Positions 1 to 5,534 of a stretch of DNA of 7,030 nt are shown here, one piece after another. Both the position numbers and the translations under genes were made by a program. Source of the stretch: Oscillospiraceae bacterium (GTDB lineage: Bacteria > Bacillota > Clostridia > Oscillospirales > Ruminococcaceae); the NCBI GenBank assembly GCA_017451665.1, contig JAFTNX010000168.1, positions 1 through 7,030 on the forward strand, in the 5' to 3' direction. Position 1 is the stretch's first letter. Each line of letters opens with the position of its first letter. The notes beneath the pieces are model-generated. The model was given only the letters and a program-made list of their open reading frames with translations. It was not told where the DNA came from and made no database searches.

Positions 1-43
1 TGAATTTATACGCAAGCTGAAAGGGGCAGATTTGATTGCCTGA
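1..43 (+). CDS. 3' end of an upstream gene, possibly PqqD-like
   Basis: Reading from base 2 gives EFIRKLKGADLIA followed by a TGA stop at 41-43. The fragment is too short for firm identification. The pattern, an amphipathic helix ending in a Gly/Ala-x-Leu-Ile, resembles the C-terminus of PqqD-family proteins (small peptide-binding proteins that present a precursor peptide to a modifying enzyme), which often end like 'eFl..L...GLI'. The stop overlaps the TTG start of the next gene by 8 bases, and the ribosome binding site of that gene lies inside this reading frame, so the two are probably translationally coupled. That this is coding sequence is inferred from the overlap and RBS placement; the PqqD assignment is a guess. 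Confidence 0.4.
   Translation, partial: EFIRKLKGADLIA
21..26 (+). promoter_or_regulatory. Ribosome binding site for the TTG-started peptidase gene
   Basis: AAGGGG lies 9 bases upstream of the TTG at 36-38. No ATG or GTG at a suitable distance would keep the whole peptidase domain, and a stop in the same frame at 18-20 rules out a longer N-terminus, so this site fixes the TTG start. Confidence 0.6.
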
Positions 44-482
44 AAAAGGAAAATTCAAGCTGAGTGAATACGACGAAACCATTCGTTTTGTGCTTGAAAA
101 TGGTGGAGAATTCCGACTTTATCCACGAGGCACAAGTATGTTACCCCTGCTACGTGAAGGAAAAGACTCGGTTTGTCTTATAAAAGCTGACGACATTCTC
201 AAAAAAAATGACATTGTTTTTTATCTTCGTGACGACGGGCATTACGTTCTGCACCGCATTGTTGGGATATCAGAAAACGGGTTTATTCTTTGTGGTGACA
301 ACCAGACAGCTTTGGAAAAATTCATAAAAAAAGAACAGATAATCGGTGTTGTAAACCGTATTTTCCGAGGCGAAAAGGAAGTTTCGTTAAAGGGATTTAA
401 GTACCGTTTTTATCTGCTTTTGTGGAAGTCTTTTTTTGTGAGAAAGGTGTTTTTCAAGCTAAGACGAACATTCAAAAAATAA
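36..482 (+). CDS. S24/S26-family (SipW-like) serine peptidase, no N-terminal membrane anchor
   Basis: This 148-residue protein has the core of S24/S26 peptidases (LexA / type I signal peptidase fold). The motif RGTSMLPLLREG (residues 31-42) holds the nucleophile Ser34-Met35. VLHRIV (71-76) places His73 where SipW-like signal peptidases carry His in place of the bacterial catalytic Lys, and GDNQ (87-90) matches the conserved GD(N/A) box. Ordinary signal peptidases have an N-terminal membrane helix; this one does not, so the active site is probably cytoplasmic. The C-terminal ~30 residues (119-148) are strongly basic and aromatic and may touch the membrane. The start is the TTG at 36, supported by an upstream AAGGGG. 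It overlaps the preceding gene by 8 bases and lies 16 bases before a nucleotidyltransferase gene. Fold and catalytic residues are seen in the sequence. The substrate is unknown; cleavage of a modified peptide is an inference from context. Confidence 0.82.
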   Translation: MPEKGKFKLSEYDETIRFVLENGGEFRLYPRGTSMLPLLREGKDSVCLIKADDILKKNDIVFYLRDDGHYVLHRIVGISENGFILCGDNQTALEKFIKKEQIIGVVNRIFRGEKEVSLKGFKYRFYLLLWKSFFVRKVFFKLRRTFKK

Positions 483-498
483 TTACAGGAAGTTTTTT

Positions 499-1602
499 AT
501 GAAAGAATACAGATACATAACCTCCCTTTTAAAAAGCATTCTTAAAAATGAAAAGCCAGCTGAATTGCCTGACGGGCTGACCTTTGAGGGAATTTATAAA
601 AAGTCAAAGTCACATCACATTTCGGGAATGGTTTTTTATGGCATTGAAATGCTTGAAAAAAAGCCTGAGGAAAAGCTTTTTAAGTTGTGGCGACATGACC
701 GTGACAAGGCTATTGCAAGGGACTTTAATCAGCTTCACGAATACGACCTTCTGGAGAATGATTTTAACGAAAACAAGATTGAATACATTCCACTTAAAGG
801 GATTGTTTTAAAAAGCCTCTACCCTTCTTCGGATATGAGATATATGTGTGACATTGACGTTATTACCCAAGAAGGAAGTCACAGAATACTCAGGGACATT
901 ATGACAAAAAAGGGTTATGAGATTGAGCATTTTGATGTAGGAAATCACGACGCTTATTTTAAAAAACCTGTTATGAGTATAGAAATTCACAGGTGTCTTT
1001 TTTCTGATAACACCTTTGGTGGAAAGCATTTTAAGGATTATTTAAAAAATCCTTTTGAATGCGCTGAAAAAGTCGGCGAATACAAATTTGAGCTTAAAAA
1101 GACATATTTCTTTCTGCATCTTCTCACACACGCTGCAAAGCACTACATAAACGGTGGTGTGGGGCTTCGTGCTTTTATGGATATATGGCTTTATTATGAG
1201 AATTTCAAAAGTGAAATTGACCTTGACAAAATCAAGGACATTCTCAGAAACAGCGAATACAAAAAGCTGTGTTTTGATTTTATTACAATTTCAGAAATGT
1301 GGTTTGGTGATAAAAAATACGACAAAAGCTTTGACGAAATGGCACATTACATCTATTCAGGCGGGGCTTTTGGTACGATAAAATCAAACACCCACAACGA
1401 AATAAGAGAAAAAGGCAAATTCAGATACATTCTCACAAGCCTTTTTCCAAGCTGTAAAAAGCTGAGTTTTTCTTATCCGATTTTAAAGAAAATCCCGATT
1501 TTGTATCCGTTTTGTCTGATTTTAAGACTTGTAACAAAGCCTTTTATAAATCACAAAAAAACCCGGGGGAAAATTAAGGGTATTTTCAGTTATAAAAAGT
1601 AA
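499..1602 (+). CDS. Nucleotidyltransferase family protein (NTP_transf_5-like)
   Basis: This 367-residue protein matches the pattern of the uncharacterised nucleotidyltransferase family PF14907. LKG (99-101) is followed by LYP and R114, then the metal-binding D118-I-D120. A third acidic position is likely E162 in SIEIHRCL (160-167). HAAKHYINGGVGLRAFMDIW (211-230) matches the conserved helix with paired His and Asp downstream of the core. The C-terminal segment from about 313 (SLFPS...YPILKKIPILYPF) is hydrophobic and basic, as in relatives. Family members are presumed to transfer a nucleotide or phosphosugar-like group. Homologues occur beside lasso-peptide genes in Bacillales, where PsmN acts on a phosphorylated peptide, but the substrate here is not known. 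The ATG has AGGAAG (487-492) six bases upstream. The gene follows the peptidase by 16 bases and ends at a strong terminator, making it the last gene of the operon. Confidence 0.82.
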   Translation: MKEYRYITSLLKSILKNEKPAELPDGLTFEGIYKKSKSHHISGMVFYGIEMLEKKPEEKLFKLWRHDRDKAIARDFNQLHEYDLLENDFNENKIEYIPLKGIVLKSLYPSSDMRYMCDIDVITQEGSHRILRDIMTKKGYEIEHFDVGNHDAYFKKPVMSIEIHRCLFSDNTFGGKHFKDYLKNPFECAEKVGEYKFELKKTYFFLHLLTHAAKHYINGGVGLRAFMDIWLYYENFKSEIDLDKIKDILRNSEYKKLCFDFITISEMWFGDKKYDKSFDEMAHYIYSGGAFGTIKSNTHNEIREKGKFRYILTSLFPSCKKLSFSYPILKKIPILYPFCLILRLVTKPFINHKKTRGKIKGIFSYKK

Positions 1603-1605
1603 ACC

Positions 1606-1637
1606 AGTGTCGGTTTTTATACCGACACTTTTTATTT
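1606..1637 (+). terminator. Rho-independent terminator after the nucleotidyltransferase gene
   Basis: The perfect 9-bp inverted repeat AGTGTCGGT (1606-1614) and ACCGACACT (1621-1629), with a 6-base loop, is followed by TTTTTATTT. It starts 4 bases after the stop codon. The same 9-mer recurs in the outer arms of the palindrome at 4260-4524, in the opposite order. Confidence 0.9.
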
Positions 1638-1687
1638 GTTAAATTAGTGTGAACTTTAAAATTCCTCTTTTAATATTTGTCGCAATA

Positions 1688-1696
1688 TGTTATAAT
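1688..1696 (+). promoter_or_regulatory. Candidate extended -10 promoter for the carboxypeptidase gene
   Basis: TGTTATAAT contains a perfect TATAAT with an upstream TGn, the extended -10 form. No good -35 box sits 16-18 bases upstream (the region around 1668-1673 is TTTTAA), which an extended -10 can tolerate. It lies downstream of the terminator at 1606-1637 and about 75 bases before the start codon. An alternative pair, TTGTCG (1677-1682) with TATGTT (1700-1705) and a 17-base spacer, is weaker. Confidence 0.5.
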
Positions 1697-1753
1697 TAGT
1701 ATGTTAAATTGTATACTATTACATAAAAGAAAGAAAAAAACTGATATTTTATG

Positions 1754-1769
1754 AGAGGACAGTGAGAGA
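1754..1769 (+). promoter_or_regulatory. Ribosome binding site region deciding the carboxypeptidase start
   Basis: AGAGGA at 1754-1759 is only 2 bases from the GTG at 1762 but 11 bases from the ATG at 1771. A second purine stretch (GAGAGAA, 1764-1770 region) directly precedes the ATG. The spacing favours ATG at 1771 over GTG at 1762. Confidence 0.5.
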
Positions 1770-1770
1770 A

Positions 1771-2853
1771 ATGGCAAAAAAGCCTTTGTGGAGACGACTT
1801 AAATACAAAAACATAGCTATCGCACTTGCTGTGATGCTTATTATTATTCTGATTATATGTCGTGGATGTTCAAGTTCAGACAAGGAAAAGGATGAGTCTG
1901 ACAAGAAAACTACTACTTCCCAGTCGGACAAGAAAAAGCCTACAAACGACAAGGACAAAGACAATGAAGATGAAAAAAAGCCTTCTGTCCAGCTCAGCAC
2001 AGAAACTCTTTACGACGATTATAAATACAAAACTGTTGACAACGAAAAGACACTTATTTTAGGTGACCTTATCCTTATCAACGGCGACTATGCATACAAG
2101 GGTGGCGAGCCTGAGGACCTTGTTTCAAGTTATGATTACAGATTGAATGACGACGGCGAAAAGATTATGTCAATCAAAGACGCTAACGTTACTGCTAAGG
2201 AAGTAGTGCTTGAAAACCTCAATGCTATGCTCAACGACTTTTACAAGGCTAAGGGCATCAAGGACGTTATGCTTGTAAGTGGTCACAGAACTGAAGATTA
2301 TCAGAAGGAACTTTACGAAGCTGACCTTAAAAAGACAGGTCTTGAGTATTCAACTCTTGTTGAAAAGCCGGGACACAGCGAACACCACAGTGGTTATGCT
2401 GTTGACTTCCAGCTTGACCAGGAGAATTATCCGTTCTTCTCCGGCGAAGGGGATTACAAATGGGTGCTTGAAAACTGCCACAAGTACGGATTCATTTTGA
2501 GATATGACCCGGACAAGGCTTCAATCACAGGTATTGACGGCGAAACATGGCATTTCAGATATGTTGGTGCACCACACGCACAACTTATTTACAACAGCGA
2601 CCTCTGTTTAGAGGAATACATACTGTCAATTTCACAGTATTCAATTGATGAGCCACTTTATGTTGACAATGTTGACACAGGTGACAGATACGCAATTTAC
2701 TACGTTCCTATGGACAAGTCAAAGGAATCTACTAACGTTGCTGTTCCTGTTTACGAGGACGGAAGCGATTATCACTACACAATCAGTGGTAACAACTGCG
2801 ACGGATTTATTGTTACAGTTGACATCACAGCAGGAAAAGTTAAAGCTGAATAA
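1771..2853 (+). CDS. Membrane-anchored D-alanyl-D-alanine carboxypeptidase, VanY-type (peptidase M15B)
   Basis: This protein trims the terminal D-Ala from peptidoglycan stem peptides outside the cell. It has 360 residues from the ATG at 1771. A basic N-terminus (KKPLWRRLKYK) is followed by one hydrophobic helix (about 13-30), then a Lys/Asp/Glu/Ser-rich linker (about 35-72) that probably spans the wall. The catalytic domain has SGHR (170-173), the zinc motif S203-E-H205-x-x-G-x-A-x-D212, GFILRYDPDK (240-249), and ETWH with catalytic Glu258 and zinc ligand His261. All M15B catalytic residues are present. About 75 residues beyond the usual core (from about 288) form an extra C-terminal region of unknown role. 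No strict lipobox is seen: the helix ends IIC-RGC, so a lipid anchor is doubtful. It has its own promoter candidate, with terminators on either side. No vanA/B-type resistance genes or two-component system are nearby, so a cell-wall maintenance role is more likely than glycopeptide resistance. Confidence 0.9.
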   Translation: MAKKPLWRRLKYKNIAIALAVMLIIILIICRGCSSSDKEKDESDKKTTTSQSDKKKPTNDKDKDNEDEKKPSVQLSTETLYDDYKYKTVDNEKTLILGDLILINGDYAYKGGEPEDLVSSYDYRLNDDGEKIMSIKDANVTAKEVVLENLNAMLNDFYKAKGIKDVMLVSGHRTEDYQKELYEADLKKTGLEYSTLVEKPGHSEHHSGYAVDFQLDQENYPFFSGEGDYKWVLENCHKYGFILRYDPDKASITGIDGETWHFRYVGAPHAQLIYNSDLCLEEYILSISQYSIDEPLYVDNVDTGDRYAIYYVPMDKSKESTNVAVPVYEDGSDYHYTISGNNCDGFIVTVDITAGKVKAE

Positions 2854-2857
2854 TTTT

Positions 2858-2890
2858 AAAATCAGGCAGTTTAAAAGCTGTCTGATTTTT
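2858..2890 (+). terminator. Hairpin with T-run between the carboxypeptidase and mrp
   Basis: AAAATCAGGCAG (2858-2869) pairs with CTGTCTGATTTT (2878-2889) through one G-U pair around an 8-base loop. It ends in a run of five T that partly belongs to the stem. It begins 5 bases after the stop codon and 25 bases before the mrp start. No promoter is obvious in the short space after it, so it may be a partial terminator that lets some transcription reach mrp, or mrp may be driven from within the preceding gene. Confidence 0.72.
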
Positions 2891-2914
2891 ATGATAAACG
2901 AAAGGAATGTTATT

Positions 2915-3730
2915 ATGAGCGAATGCACACACGATTGCAGTACTTGTAAGGCTGACTGCAGTTCAAGAAAAGAAAGCCTTATCGAACAGCCACACAGCAT
3001 GAGCAAAATCAAAAAGGTTATTGGTATTGTAAGTGGTAAGGGTGGCGTAGGAAAATCACTTGTTACTTCACTTATGGCTGTATATTCACAGAGAAACGGT
3101 TTCAGGACTGCTGTTCTTGACGCAGATATTACAGGACCTTCAATCCCTAAGGCTTTTGGAATTACCAAAAAGGCAGAGGCTATTGAAGAAGGTATTCTCC
3201 CTGTTGCTACAAGCACAGGCATTGAAGTTATGTCTGTAAATCTTCTTCTTGAAGACGAAAATCAGCCTGTTGTATGGAGAGGACCTGTTATTGCTGGCGT
3301 TGTAAAACAGTTCTGGCAGGACGTTATCTGGAATGACGTTGACTATATGTTTGTTGATATGCCTCCTGGAACAGGCGACGTACCTCTTACTGTTTTCCAG
3401 TCAATTCCACTTGACGGAATTATTGTTGTAACTTCACCTCAGGACCTTGTTTCTATGATTGTTAACAAGGCTGTTAAAATGGCTGAAATGATGAACGTTA
3501 AAATTCTTGGTATCGTTGAGAATATGAGCTATGTAAAGTGCCCTTGCTGTGACGAGGAAATCAAGCTTTACGGTGAAAGCCACATTGACGAAATCGCTGC
3601 TGAACACGGTCTTAAAATCCTTGCTAAGCTCCCTATCGACCCTACACTTGCAAAGCAGGTTGACAATGGTGCGATTGAGCTTTACAACGGCAACGCTCTT
3701 GACGAGGCTGCAAAGATAATTTTAGGATAA
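2915..3730 (+). CDS. mrp: Mrp/Nbp35-type iron-sulfur cluster carrier ATPase
   Basis: This 271-residue P-loop ATPase of the Mrp/NBP35 (ApbC) family binds an Fe-S cluster and transfers it to target apoproteins in the cytoplasm. The deviant Walker A motif is GKGGVGKS (41-48), with the two lysines typical of the MinD/Mrp group. DADITGPSIP (69-78) is the family signature, DMPPGTGD (148-155) is the switch/Walker B region, and MSYVKCPCC (204-212) carries the C-x-x-C pair (Cys209, Cys212) that bridges a cluster across the dimer. The N-terminus has a further cluster, Cys4, Cys8, Cys11 and Cys15, and lacks the DUF59 domain found in many bacterial Mrp proteins. AAGGA at 2902-2906 lies 8 bases before the ATG, which supports this start; the reading frame stays open far upstream into the carboxypeptidase gene but without an RBS. 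mscL follows after 65 bases. Confidence 0.94.
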   Translation: MSECTHDCSTCKADCSSRKESLIEQPHSMSKIKKVIGIVSGKGGVGKSLVTSLMAVYSQRNGFRTAVLDADITGPSIPKAFGITKKAEAIEEGILPVATSTGIEVMSVNLLLEDENQPVVWRGPVIAGVVKQFWQDVIWNDVDYMFVDMPPGTGDVPLTVFQSIPLDGIIVVTSPQDLVSMIVNKAVKMAEMMNVKILGIVENMSYVKCPCCDEEIKLYGESHIDEIAAEHGLKILAKLPIDPTLAKQVDNGAIELYNGNALDEAAKIILG

Positions 3731-3795
3731 GGGTTGAATTTTTCCCCGAAATACCGATGTATTATATGTAATATTTTTTTGAAAGGACGATTAAA

Positions 3796-4245
3796 ATGTC
3801 AAAAACCAAAGACAAATCAACAGGATTTTTCGCAGAATTCAAAAAGTTTATTTCAAGAGGCAACGTAATTGACATGGCTGTCGGCGTTATCGTAGGTGGC
3901 GCTTTTACAGCTATCGTTAACTCACTTGTAAACGACATTCTTATGCCACTTATAGGAATGCTCCTTGCTGGCGTTGACTTTAAGAAGCTTTCAGTTACAG
4001 TTCCTTGGGGAAACAAGCCTGAACTTCTCTTCGGTTCATTCATTCAGGCAATTATCACATTCTTACTCACTGCTTTCTGTGTATTTCTCCTTGTTAAGTT
4101 TATCAATTCACTTCACAAGAAGAAGGCTGCACCACCTCCAGCACCTGCTGCTGACGTGGTACTTCTCACAGAAATCCGTGACCTTCTCAAAAACAGCACA
4201 ATCATTCCAAAGGAAGACGCTAAGGAAGAAGAAAAGGCTGAATAA
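3796..4245 (+). CDS. mscL: Large-conductance mechanosensitive channel MscL
   Basis: A 149-residue homopentameric membrane channel that opens under high membrane tension to release solutes during osmotic downshock. The N-terminal amphipathic helix (FFAEFKKFISRG, 11-22) leads into the signature RGNVIDMAVGVIVGGAF (21-37), the pore-lining first transmembrane helix, with NDILMPLIG (46-54) at its end. A periplasmic-side loop (about 58-80) precedes the second helix (about 81-103). A Pro/Ala-rich linker (111-119) and the C-terminal bundle helix LLTEIRDLLKN (123-133) follow, then an acidic tail. The length is slightly above the usual ~130-150. AAAGGA (3782-3787) is 8 bases before the ATG. A weak promoter-like TTGAAT (3734-3739) lies upstream, and no convincing terminator separates the gene from mrp, so read-through from mrp is possible. 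It ends just before the palindrome and faces a gene on the opposite strand. Confidence 0.96.
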   Translation: MSKTKDKSTGFFAEFKKFISRGNVIDMAVGVIVGGAFTAIVNSLVNDILMPLIGMLLAGVDFKKLSVTVPWGNKPELLFGSFIQAIITFLLTAFCVFLLVKFINSLHKKKAAPPPAPAADVVLLTEIRDLLKNSTIIPKEDAKEEEKAE

Positions 4246-4312
4246 TTTCTACATAAAAAACCGACACTCTTTAAGGTAGATAGTTATATAGAAGTATATT
4301 ATATGAATTTAT

Positions 4313-4348
4313 CGGGGAGAAACCTTTCTGAAGAAAGGTTGTCCCCCG
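4313..4348. repeat. Left-arm hairpin of the palindrome
   Basis: CGGGG (4313-4317) pairs with CCCCG (4344-4348). Inside this, AACCTTTC (4321-4328) pairs with GAAAGGTT (4333-4340) around a TGAA loop, with a 3-base internal loop between the stems. The following GAGCCCCCTTCCAAAGACTT is unusually C-rich for this genome. Confidence 0.8.
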
Positions 4349-4373
4349 AGCCCCCTTCCAAAGACTTTTAACG

Positions 4374-4413
4374 TAAAATCCCATATAGGGTTTGAGCCCT
4401 ATATGGGATTTTA
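4374..4413. repeat. Central 17-bp perfect stem-loop of the palindrome
   Basis: Bases 4374-4390 (core AAAATCCCATATAGGG) pair without mismatch with 4397-4413 (core CCCTATATGGGATTTT) around the loop TTTGAG. It lies at the symmetry centre of the larger element. Confidence 0.93.
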
Positions 4414-4439
4414 ATTTGAAAGTTTTAGGAAAAGAGTTT

Positions 4440-4472
4440 GAGAAATAACCCTTTTTCAAAAGGGTTTTTCTC
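4440..4472. repeat. Right-arm hairpin of the palindrome
   Basis: GAGAAA (4440-4445) pairs with TTTCTC (4467-4472), and AACCCTTT (4447-4454) pairs with AAAGGGTT (4459-4466), with T4446 bulged. It is the inverted, diverged counterpart of the hairpin at 4313-4348. Confidence 0.8.
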
Positions 4473-4530
4473 AATAAGTCCGTGTAATACTTCTTTATGA
4501 CCACTCACCTTGAAGAGTGTCGGTTATTTT

Positions 4531-5520
4531 TTATGCCTTTATGATTTTTTCGATAGCTGATTTTTCTTCGGCTGTAAAGTCGATTTTTTCAATGCAGGCT
4601 ACGTTTTCAATAATCTGTGAAGGTCTGCTTGCACCGATAAGAACAGTAGCAACTGCCTTATTACTGAGCACCCATGAAAGTGCCATCTGTGAAAGCTTCT
4701 GACCTCTGTTATGTGCGATTTCATTGAGGGCATTGAGCTTTTTGAGCATAGCCTCGTCAAGCTGGTTTCCAATCCATGTAGCGCCTCTGCCTACACGAGA
4801 GTCAGCAGGAACACCGTTTAAATATCTGTCAGTTAAAAATCCCTGATAGAGTGGTGAAAATACAGCAAGTCCAAAACCGTTTTCAACTGCAAACTTATCA
4901 AGTCCGTCGTCCTCAACCCAACGATTGAGCATTGAATAAGAAGGCTGATTCAAAACAAAAGGAGTGTGAAGTTCTTTAAAGATTTTCATAATCTCTTCTG
5001 TCTGCTTTGAATTGTAGTTTGAGATACCTACATAAAGGGCTTTTCCCTGTTTCACAGCGTTATCAAGAGCAAGTGCAGTTTCTTCGAGAGGAGTATTCGG
5101 GTCAAAAACGTGGTGATAGAAAATATCAACATATTCAAGTCCCATACGCTTCAAACTCTGGTCAAGTGAAGCTGTAAGGTACTTGCGTGAGCCGTTTTTA
5201 TCTCCGTATGGGCCCGGCCACATATCATAGCCTGCCTTAGTTGAGATACACATTTCATCACGATAGTGGCTCATTCCCTTTAAGATTTTGCCGAAGTTTT
5301 CCTCTGCACTGCCAGGACGTGGGCCGTAGTTATTCGCAAGGTCAAAGTGGGTAATTCCCAGATTAAACGCTGTATGCACCATTTCCTCCATATTGAAGAA
5401 ATTAGCAGCGTCACCAAAGTTATGCCAGAAGCCAAGCGACACAGCAGAAACCTTCAGACCACTTTTTCCACAACGGTTATACACCATTTTATCGTATCTT
5501 TTTTCGTCTGCCAAAAACAT
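4531..5520 (-). CDS. Aldo/keto reductase, YghZ-like (L-glyceraldehyde-3-phosphate reductase type, AKR14)
   Basis: A 329-residue cytoplasmic (alpha/beta)8-barrel oxidoreductase expected to use NADPH to reduce aldehydes. The sequence closely follows the YghZ pattern: an N-terminal RYDKMVYNRCGKSGLKVSAV region, FWHNFGD (31-37), FDLANNYGPRPGSAEENFG (59-77), STKAGYDMWPGPYG (93-106), SRKYLTASLDQSLKRMGLEY (111-130). The catalytic tetrad is Asp60, Tyr65, Lys95 and His137 (in VDIFYHHVFD). GISNYNS (165-171), NQPSYSMLNR (191-200) and the C-terminal LIGASRPSQI cofactor-binding stretch are intact. YghZ relatives reduce L-glyceraldehyde 3-phosphate and methylglyoxal and have been called voltage-gated K+ channel beta-subunit-like; the natural substrate here is unknown. 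The ATG at 5520 has AAAGGG 8 bases upstream; an in-frame GTG at 5529 overlaps that site and is unlikely. The gene lies 14 bases downstream of the FAD dehydrogenase gene, so co-transcription is likely. Confidence 0.93.
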   Translation of the reverse strand: MFLADEKRYDKMVYNRCGKSGLKVSAVSLGFWHNFGDAANFFNMEEMVHTAFNLGITHFDLANNYGPRPGSAEENFGKILKGMSHYRDEMCISTKAGYDMWPGPYGDKNGSRKYLTASLDQSLKRMGLEYVDIFYHHVFDPNTPLEETALALDNAVKQGKALYVGISNYNSKQTEEIMKIFKELHTPFVLNQPSYSMLNRWVEDDGLDKFAVENGFGLAVFSPLYQGFLTDRYLNGVPADSRVGRGATWIGNQLDEAMLKKLNALNEIAHNRGQKLSQMALSWVLSNKAVATVLIGASRPSQIIENVACIEKIDFTAEEKSAIEKIIKA

Positions 5521-5528
5521 TTTAAACA

Positions 5529-5534
5529 CCCTTT
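5529..5534 (-). promoter_or_regulatory. Ribosome binding site of the aldo/keto reductase gene
   Basis: On the minus strand AAAGGG lies 8 bases before the ATG at 5520-5518, next to the TAG stop (5537-5535) of the upstream gene. The GTG at 5529-5527 overlaps this site, which argues against the longer start. Confidence 0.7.

Larger units (their letters stand above)
4259..4525. repeat. Long imperfect palindrome with hairpins in both arms (MITE-like or composite repeat)
   Basis: The sequence from 4259 rightward matches the reverse complement read from 4525 leftward. The outer 19 bases agree at 18 positions (AACCGACACTCTTTAAGGT against AACCGACACTCTTCAAGGT). After about 12 diverged bases comes a shared AGAAGTAT. 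Both arms then hold a hairpin with AACC(C)TTT...AAAGG(G)TT, followed by a shared TTCC/AAAG/CTTT stretch (4356-4371 against 4416-4432), and they meet in a perfect 17-bp central stem. The centre of symmetry is near 4392-4394 at every level, so this is one folded unit, not chance hairpins. It fills almost the whole space between convergent mscL and the aldo/keto reductase gene. It encodes no convincing protein. It could be a decayed miniature transposable element, a dispersed intergenic palindrome, or a large bidirectional terminator. No target-site duplication is evident. Confidence 0.8.
4253..4532. terminator. Probable bidirectional terminator for mscL (+) and the aldo/keto reductase gene (-)
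   Basis: The outer stem of the palindrome is preceded by ATAAAAAA (4253-4260) and followed by TTATTTTTT (4524-4532). Each strand therefore reads as stem plus T-tract. The two flanking genes converge here, and no other terminator is seen for either. The right T-tract reaches the reductase stop codon (4531-4533). The very long loop means that efficient termination by the outer stem alone is uncertain. Confidence 0.5.

Noticed and set aside
1749..2000. Minus-strand open frame rich in Ser and Leu
   Set aside because: It is the antisense of the Lys/Asp-rich linker of the carboxypeptidase gene; the low-complexity composition explains the absence of stops.
1771..2853. Glycopeptide (vancomycin) resistance gene
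   Set aside because: VanY-type M15B carboxypeptidases are common housekeeping enzymes in Clostridia, and no vanHAX-, vanS- or vanR-like gene is nearby.
2645..2914. Longer N-terminus for mrp starting inside the carboxypeptidase gene
   Set aside because: The extra 90 codons are the shifted frame of the carboxypeptidase gene, pass through a terminator hairpin and lack an RBS. The ATG at 2915 has AAGGA at 8 bases and begins the conserved Cys-rich N-terminus.
2719..3222. 167-codon minus-strand open frame across the carboxypeptidase/mrp junction
   Set aside because: It is antisense to two well-identified genes and has no recognisable motif.
3760..3780. Small TATTA/TAATA hairpin followed by seven T after mrp
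   Set aside because: The stem has only five A-T pairs, too weak for a convincing terminator; the T-run sits just before the mscL RBS and may simply be AT-rich leader.
4271..4504. Minus-strand open frame of 77 codons inside the palindrome
   Set aside because: It is made entirely of the inverted-repeat sequence, has no ribosome binding site worth noting, and gives the kind of translated-repeat peptide often mis-annotated in these genomes.
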